Assembly (NCBI GenBank): GCA_002412595.1
Contig: DHVJ01000030.1
Coordinates: 62,001-126,000 of the forward strand
From: Anaerolineaceae bacterium UBA5211
GTDB lineage: Bacteria > Chloroflexota > Anaerolineae > Anaerolineales > Anaerolineaceae
Length of the DNA stretch: 64,000 bases
Direction of reading: 5' to 3'
Below the pieces are notes generated by a model that did not search any database, had not been told where the DNA came from, and was given only the letters and a program-made list of their open reading frames with translations. Position 1 is the first letter of the stretch, and each line of letters starts with the position of its first letter. Below, one piece after another: positions 26,294 through 35,106 of this stretch. The position numbers were made by a program, and so were the translations under genes.

Positions 26294-26935
26294 ATGACAA
26301 AACATAACACAACCACAAAAATATATTTAATTCGCCACGGAATCACCGATTGGATTGAACAAGGTCGCATACACGGACAATCCGACCGGCCGCTGAGCGC
26401 TTTCGGTCTGGAGCAGGCCGAACTGACAGGCAAAGCCATGCAGGGCTGCCAAGCTGCCCATTTATACACCTCCCCTTTGAAACGTGCGCGGCAAACCGCT
26501 GCGCCTATTAGCCGAGCTACCGGTCTGGAACCTGAACCGGTGGAAGATTTGCAGGAAATGTATTTCGGCATCATGGAAGGTAAGCGTAATTACTGGTCAA
26601 CATTGAGAGATAAAGAGACACTATTAAAGCTTTACCTTCGCTGGCGCAGGTTGATTGGAACTTTCAGCGGTGAAAAACACAGCCAATTCCAAAAACGTGT
26701 ACAGAAAGCCTGGGTAACTATCCGTGACCAAGCCGACGGCCGGCCGGTCATCGTCGTAGCGCACGCGGGTGTGCTGCGGGTCATCCTGCAGTACGAGTTC
26801 AGGGGCAGCATCACGGATACCCGCTTTAACCTGGACGCATGCAGCATCAGCATTATCGAGATCAGCCCGGAAAGCCCCAGCCAACTCATCCAGATCAATG
26901 GCATCGATCACCTCAACGGAAAAGTCCACCCATGA
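26294..26935 (+). CDS. histidine phosphatase family protein (copy 1)
   Basis: A 213-residue phosphoglycerate-mutase-like phosphatase. The phosphohistidine motif RHG is at 14-16, the second histidine is in VVAHAGVLRVIL, and SPLKRARQTA supplies a phosphate-binding Arg. The substrate is unknown. ATG 26294 is chosen over the upstream extension because the family's first strand (KIYLIRHG) begins right after it. A seven-codon frame (26274-26297) ends as ATGA over this start. The stop overlaps the following HAD gene. Together with the next three genes it forms a duplicated two-gene module. Confidence 0.88.
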   Translation: MTKHNTTTKIYLIRHGITDWIEQGRIHGQSDRPLSAFGLEQAELTGKAMQGCQAAHLYTSPLKRARQTAAPISRATGLEPEPVEDLQEMYFGIMEGKRNYWSTLRDKETLLKLYLRWRRLIGTFSGEKHSQFQKRVQKAWVTIRDQADGRPVIVVAHAGVLRVILQYEFRGSITDTRFNLDACSISIIEISPESPSQLIQINGIDHLNGKVHP

Positions 26936-27537
26936 CCATCCGCGCCATTATTTGGGATCTGGAAGGCGTATTGCTGCATACTCCCGATGGAAATGTGCCC
27001 ACCAGCATCGCACGCCGCTTGAATGTTCCTGCCGAAAAAGTCTATGAATCTTTCAATAGCGAATTCATGGACCGCGTGGATATAGGCGAATTCACACAGG
27101 ATGAATTCTGGAACCGCATGTTGGATGTACTTGGCTTACCGTGCGAAGATAAAAGACACCTGCTGGATTTTATCAATCAGGATTTTTTCATCGATACCGA
27201 ACTGGTATCCGATATATTGAATTACCACAAGCAATACAAAACTGCGCTGTTGTCCAATTTTTCGAACGCACTTCGGCCCATGTTGAATGACCGCTGGCGT
27301 ATGGACGGCACTTTTGATGAGATTGTGATCTCCAGCGAGGTGCACATGATCAAACCGCACCCCGAGATCTACCGCTATACCCTGCAAAAACTGGGGTGCG
27401 CGGCAGATGAAACAATTTTCATCGACGACCGGAAAATCAATATCGACGGCGCCCAGGCAATCGGAATGCATGCCTTTCAGTACACTAACCGGAGCGATAT
27501 GAACCGCAAGATTCAAGAAATTGTTTCACAGGGCTGA
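26932..27537 (+). CDS. HAD family hydrolase (copy 1), YihX/epoxide hydrolase N-domain type
   Basis: A 201-residue HAD-superfamily protein. Motif I is WDLEGVLL with nucleophile Asp9; the usual second Asp is Glu11, as is often seen in the DLGGVL-type subgroup where that position is not Asp. Motif II is LLSNFS, motif III the Lys in MIKPHPEIY, and motif IV FIDDRKINI. The start ATG overlaps the phosphatase stop (ATGA), so the two proteins are translationally coupled and may act on the same phosphorylated metabolite. The substrate is unknown. Confidence 0.85.
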   Translation: MTIRAIIWDLEGVLLHTPDGNVPTSIARRLNVPAEKVYESFNSEFMDRVDIGEFTQDEFWNRMLDVLGLPCEDKRHLLDFINQDFFIDTELVSDILNYHKQYKTALLSNFSNALRPMLNDRWRMDGTFDEIVISSEVHMIKPHPEIYRYTLQKLGCAADETIFIDDRKINIDGAQAIGMHAFQYTNRSDMNRKIQEIVSQG

Positions 27538-27599
27538 TGAGTTTTTTTGTAAAATAGTACAATCACTCAACTAACCTGTCGTAAAAAAAGGAACTTTCA

Positions 27600-28238
27600 T
27601 TGACCACTTATTACCTGGTTCGTCACGGCACCACTGCCTGGGTAGATCAAAATTTACTGCACGGTATCACCGATATTCCACTGAATGATAACGGTTTGAG
27701 GCAGGCACAATGCACCGCTGAGGCAATGAAGGACATTCAGGCCGTCAACCTGTTCTCCAGCCCGCTGTCGCGCGCCATGCAGACCGCAGAGATGATCGGA
27801 AAAGCAGTGCAATTAGAGCCGTCTGCGAGCCAGGATTTAATCGAGATCAATTTTGGATGGATGGAGGGCAAGGTCATTAACGACGACCTCAACGCCCACA
27901 AGCCCAAATACGTTTACCTATTCGAGCATCACCGCATGAACCTCATCCGTTTTTTCAGCGGCGATTCCAAGCGCAATTTTCACAAACGTGTCCAGGCAGA
28001 ATGGCGCCGCATCCTGAAAGGAACCCGTGGGCAGGACAGCATCATCGTGGCGCACTCAGGTGTGTTGGATGTAATTCTGACCGATTGTTTTGGTTTGCCA
28101 AAAGACAGCCTGCTGCCCTATTACTCCCTGCATCCCTGCAGTATCACAACCATCAATGTGGATGAACAGGGCAGCCCTCACCTGGTGCGTCTGAACGAAC
28201 ACGCTCATTTGAAGGAATGGTATCCCAACGATGATTAA
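27600..28238 (+). CDS. histidine phosphatase family protein (copy 2)
   Basis: A 212-residue paralogue of the phosphatase at 26294, with RHG at 8-10, SPLSRAMQTAEM and the second histidine in VAHSGVLDVIL. Shared features outside the motifs, such as the segment RFFSGDSKRNFHKRVQ matching GTFSGEKHSQFQKRVQ in copy 1, show a direct duplication. Translation starts at TTG with an AAGGAA site upstream. The short arms TTGTA and TACAA flank the sequence around 27548-27563. The gene overlaps the next HAD gene by eight bases. Confidence 0.86.
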   Translation: MTTYYLVRHGTTAWVDQNLLHGITDIPLNDNGLRQAQCTAEAMKDIQAVNLFSSPLSRAMQTAEMIGKAVQLEPSASQDLIEINFGWMEGKVINDDLNAHKPKYVYLFEHHRMNLIRFFSGDSKRNFHKRVQAEWRRILKGTRGQDSIIVAHSGVLDVILTDCFGLPKDSLLPYYSLHPCSITTINVDEQGSPHLVRLNEHAHLKEWYPNDD

Positions 28239-28833
28239 GGTAATCGTCTGGGACCTGGCAGGTGTGCTGCTGCACACTGTCAAAGGCACTTTTGAATCCC
28301 TGCTGGCTGAAAGACTGGACGCGCCCGAAGAAGCCATCTATGAGGCCATCCGCAGCGAAGTTAATGACCGTTGGGATTTAGGTGAGATGGAAGACGACGA
28401 CTACTACACCTGGCTGCTGCAAACGCTGGAACAACCGTTGGAGAAGAAACCAATCCTGCAGAGATTTGTGCGGGATGATTTTTACATTCACCCGCAAATG
28501 CTGGCAGCTATCCGTGATTACCACACGCGCTACACCAGCGTTCTTTTAACCAACTTCCCTTTCCACTTGCATGAATTTCTGCAAACTGTTTGGAATATCG
28601 ACGGCACCTTCGACCACGTGATCGCTTCCTGCGATGTCAAACTGCTTAAGCCCGATCCGCGTATGTACCAACACGCGCTGAATCAAACCGGCTGCCGCGC
28701 GGAGGAGGCGGTGTTCATCGATGACCGTGAAATCAACATCGAGGGCGCACGCAGCCTCGGCATGCACGGCATCGTGTTCCGCGATCCGCAGCAAACCATC
28801 CGCGATCTGAACGCGCTTCTGGCTGAAAAATAA
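28231..28833 (+). CDS. HAD family hydrolase (copy 2)
   Basis: A 200-residue paralogue of the HAD protein at 26932. Motif I is WDLAGVLL with nucleophile Asp8, but the D+2 position is Ala10. Motif II is LLTNFP, motif III LLKPDPRMY and motif IV FIDDREINI. Copy 1 has Glu at the D+2 position, so the two copies differ at the place where HAD phosphatases carry their general acid. It is translationally coupled to the second histidine phosphatase and ends six bases before a convergent glycosyltransferase gene. Confidence 0.85.
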   Translation: MIKVIVWDLAGVLLHTVKGTFESLLAERLDAPEEAIYEAIRSEVNDRWDLGEMEDDDYYTWLLQTLEQPLEKKPILQRFVRDDFYIHPQMLAAIRDYHTRYTSVLLTNFPFHLHEFLQTVWNIDGTFDHVIASCDVKLLKPDPRMYQHALNQTGCRAEEAVFIDDREINIEGARSLGMHGIVFRDPQQTIRDLNALLAEK

Positions 28834-28839
28834 CCCTGT

Positions 28840-30045
28840 CTATTTACCGCTAAATTTATTATAGAAAATTTGCACTTCCCGACGCACGCCGTTGACCTCG
28901 GCGCGCTTCTTCAAGACGCGGATGTTGCCCTGGCGGGCACGTTCGCGCAGCTCGGGATGGCGCAGCGCGTACAATATGGCCTCGGCTGCCGCTTGCGGGT
29001 CACGCGGGTCCACCAGCAACCCGGTACGCCCCGGCTCCAACCATTCGCGCAGGGATTCAATATTCCCCACCACTGGGAAACAGCCGCAAGCCAGCGCTTC
29101 CAAAAAAGTATTGGGCGTGCCATCATGGCTGGATAGGGAAACATACACCTGCGAACGAGAAAAAAGCTGCCAGAGCTGCTGCTGGCCCAGGTAAGGCAGC
29201 AGCAGGATATGCTCCTGCAGCCGGTATTTTTCCACCCATTTTTGAGCCTGCGGTTGGCCCTGCATGGCCGTACAGACAAAATAAGCCTGCGGAAATTCAC
29301 GCAGCACCATGGGAACGCTTTCAAAGAATACTTCCTGATGCACACTGCCCGGGCGGAAGCCGCGCGGGTTGACCACCAATGGGCGGCCTTCGGGAAGCTG
29401 GTAATCATGCGCAACGCTCAAACTGAGGGTGCGGTTCATTTCATCCAGGTCAAGGCCGCCATTGCCCGGCAGCACCGCAGTGGGCACTTCAGCCCTTAGT
29501 CCCCATTGGCCAGCCAGGCGCACGTCACGGCCAGCATCTGCCAGCAGTCCATCCGCGCGCGCCAGTGCGCGGCGCGTGTGGCGGGCCATCTGCCGGGAAG
29601 TATGCGCGTGAAAAGTCAAGTCGTTGCCCCAGATGGAAACTATCAAGGGTATATGCGCAGGTGTTACGGCCGCCAGCATGCCTTCGTAAGGGATACGCAG
29701 CGCATGCACCAGATCAGGTTCAAGTACATCAACGATTTCCAGGTATTCTTTCTGCGGTTTGGCAAGCATCATGGGCGCCGCCAGCGCGCGCACGCGCAGC
29801 AGCAGCGGGCGCAGGCGGGCTACTAAGCCGCGCACGCGGACCTGACGTTGACTGATGGAAGTGGACACCTGGCTGCCAGACATATTCGAAAAAGCTACCG
29901 GCAGGGTGTATTGATGCTCAATTCCATCGATGGGTTCATAAGGATAGGTGGAAACCAGCGAAATCTGATAATCCAATCCGGACAGCATGCGCAGCCAGTT
30001 GCGCGTGATGGGGCTGCGTCCGTCAGCAACAAGTAAGATATGCAT
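28840..30045 (-). CDS. glycosyltransferase family 4 protein (second of pair)
   Basis: A 401-residue GT-B fold glycosyltransferase that probably adds a sugar to an envelope glycan or glycolipid at the cytoplasmic face of the membrane. The GT4-type C-terminal segment with the acidic nucleotide-sugar site is VSLSSHDGTPNTFLEALACG, followed by GLLVDPRDPQAAAEAI. An N-terminal Rossmann half begins HILLVADGRSP. The start overlaps the stop of the first glycosyltransferase by one base (TAATG). It is the last gene of the sbcD-sbcC-GT-GT operon. Confidence 0.88.
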   Translation of the reverse strand: MHILLVADGRSPITRNWLRMLSGLDYQISLVSTYPYEPIDGIEHQYTLPVAFSNMSGSQVSTSISQRQVRVRGLVARLRPLLLRVRALAAPMMLAKPQKEYLEIVDVLEPDLVHALRIPYEGMLAAVTPAHIPLIVSIWGNDLTFHAHTSRQMARHTRRALARADGLLADAGRDVRLAGQWGLRAEVPTAVLPGNGGLDLDEMNRTLSLSVAHDYQLPEGRPLVVNPRGFRPGSVHQEVFFESVPMVLREFPQAYFVCTAMQGQPQAQKWVEKYRLQEHILLLPYLGQQQLWQLFSRSQVYVSLSSHDGTPNTFLEALACGCFPVVGNIESLREWLEPGRTGLLVDPRDPQAAAEAILYALRHPELRERARQGNIRVLKKRAEVNGVRREVQIFYNKFSGK

Positions 30046-31154
30046 TAGACCTCCAATACGCTATTCACCCCAGACACAAACACGGCTACCATATTTTCCA
30101 GGTTTACCTCACGGCTGACAATTTCATAGGAAGCTGCGCCCATTTCCCGTAAGTGCTCAACATTGCCCAGCGCCCGGGCAATCAGCGCGCTCAGTTCCTG
30201 CGGGCTGCCATTCGTCAGTATCCAGCCGTTCTGCTCACGCACCAGATCCGATTGAGTGCCATCGGCCGCGCCCACAATGACCGGCAGCGCATAGGCCATG
30301 GCCTGCTGCACGGCCAGACCGCCCGTGCCAGGCAGCACGAACAAGTCGGCACTCTGAAAGAGCTGCTCCAATTCGCTGCCGTGCTGGGCGCCATAGAATT
30401 TAGTGGATGGATAAATTTCTTCTGCCAACGTTTCCAATTCACGCCGCAGCGGGCCGTCGCCCACAATCCACAAAGCCGGCCGTTGATCCTGCGGCAGCAC
30501 AGCGCAGGCACAAATGAGATAATCCACTTTTTTGCGGGCCTGCAAGCGTCCCACAAACAGCACCACCGGCCCGCCGGGGGCGTAAGTTGGCGGGCGTTCC
30601 AGTGCTGATTGGGTGGGTTTGGGTGCCACAGCATTAGGTGCCGAAAAGATTCGCTGCGCGGGAAAGCCTAACTCAGCATATTCCTGCGCACCAGTCCGGC
30701 TGTAAGTGATGAGTGCGTCAAACTGGCTGATGAAGCGCTTGCGGCGTTTCAGGCGCGGCCCGGCCAGGCTGCCTTGCGGCTTTGGGGAACCCAGTCCCCA
30801 GCCGATCAGGCGGCCGCCATGCTGGCGCATCCAATTAATTGCTTTCTGTGAACTCGGGTAACGCGGGTTGGCTTCCATGATGAGCACCTGCGGCTGCCAT
30901 TCTTCCAGCCAATCCTGAATATTGGTCTGCCAACATGCGTAGGCCATGCCGCTTAAAAGGTGCCGGTTGCGGGCATGAAAATAATCTGCTTTGAGCGGCA
31001 CAACGCCGCTGTCCAGAGCTTCATCTGGACGCGGGTCACCCGCAAACACACACAACCCGGCCGGGCAGACTTCACTAAGCGCGTCAAAAAAAGGAACCCG
31101 GTAGTTTGGCAGCACACGCTGCTGCAGCCCAACCTTGACCTTTATTTCATTCAT
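30045..31154 (-). CDS. glycosyltransferase family 1/4 protein (first of pair)
   Basis: A 369-residue GT-B glycosyltransferase. Its donor-binding half includes VVLFVGRLQARKKVDYLI, the typical start of the C-terminal Rossmann domain, and LFVLPGTGGLAVQQAMAYALP, where the usual acidic E-x7-E motif is altered (Gly-Gly-Leu-Ala and Gln-Gln in place of the first glutamate region). The start codon shares one base with the sbcC stop (TGATG). It probably acts with the following glycosyltransferase on one glycan. The donor and acceptor are unknown. Confidence 0.85.
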   Translation of the reverse strand: MNEIKVKVGLQQRVLPNYRVPFFDALSEVCPAGLCVFAGDPRPDEALDSGVVPLKADYFHARNRHLLSGMAYACWQTNIQDWLEEWQPQVLIMEANPRYPSSQKAINWMRQHGGRLIGWGLGSPKPQGSLAGPRLKRRKRFISQFDALITYSRTGAQEYAELGFPAQRIFSAPNAVAPKPTQSALERPPTYAPGGPVVLFVGRLQARKKVDYLICACAVLPQDQRPALWIVGDGPLRRELETLAEEIYPSTKFYGAQHGSELEQLFQSADLFVLPGTGGLAVQQAMAYALPVIVGAADGTQSDLVREQNGWILTNGSPQELSALIARALGNVEHLREMGAASYEIVSREVNLENMVAVFVSGVNSVLEV

Positions 31155-33718
31155 CAGGGAATGACCTCAACCATGGAACCTCCTGGTGTCTTTTGTACCT
31201 CAATGCGGGAAGGGAACGCATCCTTCAATTCCTCTAAGTGGGTGATCACCAATATTTTAGCAAAATCTTCACCAACTAAATTAATGGCTTCAATTAGGCG
31301 CTGGCGGCCTTCTTCATCCTGGCTGCCAAAACCTTCATCGATCACCAGGGTCTGCAAACGCGCGCCCGCGCGTTGGGCCAGCACGCGCGAAAGCGCCAGG
31401 CGGATGGCAAAGTTGATGCGAAAAGCCTCGCCGCCGGAGAATAATTCATATTCGCGTTGGCCGGAAGAATCGCTGATGAGGATGTCCAACGTCTGCTTCT
31501 TGTCCTCGCGTTTCTTGTCCTTGTACTCGCGCTCGGTCATGAAGGTGACCGACATGCGCCCGCTGGTCAGGCGGTCGAGGATATCGTTGGCCTGCAGCTC
31601 GATCTCCGGCAGGGCCTGCTCGATCAACAGCGCCTGGATGCCGTCGCGCCCGAAGGCCGTTTCCAGCGTTTTCAGGTGCGCGATCTGTTTCTTCAGCTCG
31701 TCGATCTCGCGGGTGAGCGCTACTTTGCGCGCGCGCTGCTTGTCCAGCACCGCCACCATCTGCTGGGCAGCGCCCACCTGCTGGCGCAGCGAGTTTTCCT
31801 CGTGGCGCAGTTCCTCCAATTCGCTTTCCAGCGCTTGGGCGTCGGGCAGCTTTCCCCTTTGCGCGGCGATCTGGCTTTCCATTTCCGTCAGCTGCTGTTG
31901 GCCGTGGGTGATTTCTTCGTCCAGCGCGCCGGCGGCTGTGGTGAGCGTTTCGATCTCGCGCCGCAGCGATTCCACCGCGGTGCACGCTTTCTCCAAATTG
32001 CGGTAATCTTCCTCCGCGCTGCGCGCATCCAGCTCCGCCTGTTGGCGGCGTTTATGTTCTTCAGGCTGGTAGCCCAATTTTTGCAGGGAAGCGTCCGCCT
32101 GCTGCAGCTGCACCCGCTGCGTTTTTGAGAAAGCTTCTTCCTTCAGCGCGCTTTGAATTTCCGTCAAACGCGGCTGATCCTGACGCTCCCATTTATCCAC
32201 CTGCTGTTGGAATCCGGCCAACATCTGTTCGTTGCGGCCGGCCTGTCCCTGCAGCGCGCTCATTTCGCTTTGCGCGCGGCGCAGCCCAGTCAATTGATCC
32301 TGCAGCTTGCGCTGTTGGGTATCATTTTCCTTGATCAGGCGGTTGTTCTCGCGGTATTGGTCGCCCAGGGTTTTGCCTTCGGCCTTCAACTGCTCCAGGA
32401 TGGCACACCGGTGCGCGTCGGAAAGTTCTTGGCCGCACAAGGGGCACTGCGTCCCGCTGGCGGCTTCCAACTGTTCGATGTTGGCCTTCAACTCGGCCAT
32501 GTTTTCTTTTAAATGCAGGTTTTCCGCGCCCAAGGCGGTGCTTTCCTGCTGCAAAGCCGCGATCCGCGCTTCAATTTGGGGCAGTTCACCCAGGGTCTTT
32601 TCCAATTCAGCCAGGCGGGCATGCTCTTTCTGCACCTGTGCCTGCAGCGGCGCCAGCTTGGGCAGCAGTTCGGTCATTTCTTTTTGGGCGGCTTCCAAAC
32701 CGGCCAGCTCCTGGCGCAGGCGCGCTTCTTCGGTTTGCAATTGGGCCGCGGCCAGACCGCGCTCGTTTTGCAGTTGGTGGAATTGCTCCGCCAGGGCGTT
32801 CCACTTTTCCACTTGCGCGCGTGTGTCCTGCCAGGTCTGGTAAGCCTGCCGGATGGATGCTTCGTTCTCTAAAGTGCCTTCAAAGGCAGCCAATTCCGCC
32901 GCGCGCGCATCGATCTGTTCCCGTTGGGAGGCAGCCCGCGCCCGGTTGGTTTCCAGCTGCTTGTTGAGCAGGTCCAATTTCTCCTGGTCCGATTTGAGTT
33001 GGCGCACTTGAGCCTGGGCTTGGTTCCACTGCGTCTCTTTTTGCAGGCGCAGAGTTTCGGTTTTCTTCAGGCTGTTTTGCAGCAACTCCAGTTTTTCGGT
33101 CAGGTCCTGCTCGCCTTCCAATTCAGTCAGGATCTCGTTGAGCAGGTTCTGGCGCGCGTATAGTTCGGTGTCGCCGGCGCGCCGGCGGCGGTAAGTTTCT
33201 TCGCGGTAGGTTTCCCAAATTTCCAGCCCCAAAATGCTGCTCAAAATCTCCTTGCGGTGAGCAGGCGTCTGTTGCGCGAACATATCGGCCTTGCCCTGCA
33301 GGAAAAAGGAGGTGTTGATAAAAGTGTCGTAATCCAAATGCAGGATCTCGCGAATGCGCGCTTCGCTGGCGCGCACGCCGGATTCGGTCATGGCCTTCCA
33401 TTCATCCTGCGGCGTGCGCACCTGCAATTCCAATGTGGTGCTCTTGCCACGTTCGCGGCTGCGCTGGATGCGGTAGCGGCTGCTTTCGTAATCCATCTCG
33501 AAGGTCACGCTGCAACTTTCCGCGCCCAGGTTGATGAGGGCGTCGTCCTCGTTGCGGCGCGCCTTGCCGAACAGCACCCAAGTGATGGCGTCGAAAATGG
33601 AGGACTTGCCCGCGCCGTTGGGCCCGGAAATGCAGGCCACGTTCACGCGCGAGAAATCGATCTGCACCTCGCCGCGGTAGGAGAGGAAGTTTTCCAATGT
33701 CAGGCTGACGGGTATCAT
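31154..33718 (-). CDS. sbcC: exonuclease SbcC (SMC-like ATPase)
   Basis: ATPase subunit of the SbcCD (Mre11-Rad50 type) nuclease, which opens hairpins and trims DNA ends. The 854-residue protein has Walker A GPNGAGKSS near residue 33, long coiled-coil arms rich in Gln, Glu, Leu and Arg, a central zinc hook CPLCGQEL, and a C-terminal ATPase lobe with the signature FSGGEAFRINFAIRLALS and Walker B LVIDEGFGSQDEEG. The length is shorter than E. coli SbcC (about 1050), mainly in the arms. The start overlaps the sbcD stop by four bases. Its strong GC skew at third positions produces long false reading frames on both strands. Confidence 0.95.
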   Translation of the reverse strand: MIPVSLTLENFLSYRGEVQIDFSRVNVACISGPNGAGKSSIFDAITWVLFGKARRNEDDALINLGAESCSVTFEMDYESSRYRIQRSRERGKSTTLELQVRTPQDEWKAMTESGVRASEARIREILHLDYDTFINTSFFLQGKADMFAQQTPAHRKEILSSILGLEIWETYREETYRRRRAGDTELYARQNLLNEILTELEGEQDLTEKLELLQNSLKKTETLRLQKETQWNQAQAQVRQLKSDQEKLDLLNKQLETNRARAASQREQIDARAAELAAFEGTLENEASIRQAYQTWQDTRAQVEKWNALAEQFHQLQNERGLAAAQLQTEEARLRQELAGLEAAQKEMTELLPKLAPLQAQVQKEHARLAELEKTLGELPQIEARIAALQQESTALGAENLHLKENMAELKANIEQLEAASGTQCPLCGQELSDAHRCAILEQLKAEGKTLGDQYRENNRLIKENDTQQRKLQDQLTGLRRAQSEMSALQGQAGRNEQMLAGFQQQVDKWERQDQPRLTEIQSALKEEAFSKTQRVQLQQADASLQKLGYQPEEHKRRQQAELDARSAEEDYRNLEKACTAVESLRREIETLTTAAGALDEEITHGQQQLTEMESQIAAQRGKLPDAQALESELEELRHEENSLRQQVGAAQQMVAVLDKQRARKVALTREIDELKKQIAHLKTLETAFGRDGIQALLIEQALPEIELQANDILDRLTSGRMSVTFMTEREYKDKKREDKKQTLDILISDSSGQREYELFSGGEAFRINFAIRLALSRVLAQRAGARLQTLVIDEGFGSQDEEGRQRLIEAINLVGEDFAKILVITHLEELKDAFPSRIEVQKTPGGSMVEVIP

Positions 33719-34965
33719 CCGGCCTCTTTTTCAGTTTGGCCGCGCTGGGCGGTTTCGAAGATGTCCTCGGCCAGCTTGTTGAGCGCTTCGGTGTCGCGGC
33801 CGGCGGCCGGCATGACCTTCCAATATTGGTTGAGCACCTCGATGGGCGGGATCTCGCTGACGCGCTTATCCTGCGGCAGGCGGATACGCGCCTGGATCTG
33901 CGGGCGGCGGATGAAGTGGAATTCGAAAGCGCTTTCCGCTTTGCGGCGGATGTCGCTTTCATCAATGAGCGCATCCCATTCACGCGGGTAATAAACGACC
34001 AGGCGGAAGATGGCATCTGCCAATTGCTTCTCGCCCGGAAATGCCTTGAGGATATCCGCGTTGACCGTTTCGGGGTTTTCCAGCTTGGCGACATGGTCAA
34101 AGAACTTACGCCCCCGCAGCAGGTGTTCGTGCACGTCAGCATGGCCTTTTTCCAGGTCCACGGTCACGAAATTTTTCTGTTCCTCAGCCTCGCCGAAGTC
34201 CACGCGCTCGATCGAGCCTGGATAGACGATGTGCGGGTGGCCGTCCTTATTCAGGTCCTGATGCTTGTGGATATGCCCTAAAGCTACATAATCCAGGCGC
34301 GGGTCGCGCACCAGCGAGCCGGGCAGCACGAAATCAGAACCCAGCATAATGGTGCGTTCGCTGCCGTAAAAGGCGCCCTGCACGGTGGCATGCGCTGTCA
34401 GGATAGCCGGCAGTTCGGGATCCAGTTGGTCCAGAAAACTTTCGACCAGGCCGGTCAATTCGCGTTCAATTTGGTCATTCAGGCTTTCAGTGGATTTCTT
34501 CCCGCTATCGACACTGGCTGCAAAATTGGAGCGGTTCAGCCAGGGAATACCAATCACCTGCAGCGGCAGGCCGTTCAATTCATCCGGCCCCAGCAGGCAG
34601 GGTTTGCTAATCACACGCACGTTCGGCACGTGCAGGGTTTCAAATTCCTGCAGGGCATGTGCGCGCCCGGAGGCCGGAGAGACGTCGTGGTTGCCAATCA
34701 CCAGCAGGGTCATAATGCCCGCGGAGGACAGGCGCACGATGCGCCGGCCCCATTCGCGCTGATAGGTGGGCGCAGGTGTGCGGTCGCGGTAGGCATCGCC
34801 GGCAAAAATCACCAGATCCACCTTTTGGTCAACCGCGTCATCCACAATGGTATCCAGCGCTTTGAGGAAATCCAGCACGCGCAGCGGCAACCCGCTGTCC
34901 GGGTCATGGCGTCCCTGGCGCGCCAGGTCAATGTGGGCATCTGCAAAATGCAGTACTTTAATCAT
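33715..34965 (-). CDS. sbcD: exonuclease SbcD (Mre11-like nuclease)
   Basis: Metal-dependent nuclease subunit of SbcCD. The 416-residue protein shows the phosphoesterase motifs FADAHIDL (7-14), FAGDAYRDRTP (about 54-64), VIGNHDVSP (about 92-100), ILTAHATVQG and ALGHIHKHQ. A capping domain follows at the C-terminus. It heads a four-gene operon with sbcC and two glycosyltransferases. A 141-base spacer separates it from the divergent rhomboid gene. Confidence 0.94.
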   Translation of the reverse strand: MIKVLHFADAHIDLARQGRHDPDSGLPLRVLDFLKALDTIVDDAVDQKVDLVIFAGDAYRDRTPAPTYQREWGRRIVRLSSAGIMTLLVIGNHDVSPASGRAHALQEFETLHVPNVRVISKPCLLGPDELNGLPLQVIGIPWLNRSNFAASVDSGKKSTESLNDQIERELTGLVESFLDQLDPELPAILTAHATVQGAFYGSERTIMLGSDFVLPGSLVRDPRLDYVALGHIHKHQDLNKDGHPHIVYPGSIERVDFGEAEEQKNFVTVDLEKGHADVHEHLLRGRKFFDHVAKLENPETVNADILKAFPGEKQLADAIFRLVVYYPREWDALIDESDIRRKAESAFEFHFIRRPQIQARIRLPQDKRVSEIPPIEVLNQYWKVMPAAGRDTEALNKLAEDIFETAQRGQTEKEAG

Positions 34966-35106
34966 GATGATTATCCAGTGTTGCGACCATTATGTTCATT
35001 ATTTTACCGGCTGAAATAAAACTTTTACAATTTTCTTATTAATTTCTTGTGAATATAATTTTTATTGCCAGTATACTAAGTTTTAGTTAAACAAGGATAA
35101 GCACTT

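Noticed and set aside
26294..28833. Toxin-antitoxin or defence role for the duplicated phosphatase/HAD pairs
   Set aside because: Both proteins are about 200 residues with intact metabolic phosphatase motifs; no toxin fold, nuclease or antitoxin DNA-binding domain is seen.
31446..33991. Many long open frames on both strands within sbcC and sbcD
   Set aside because: The GC-rich third positions of the true frames open shadow frames; the Walker, zinc-hook and nuclease motifs fix the real frames.
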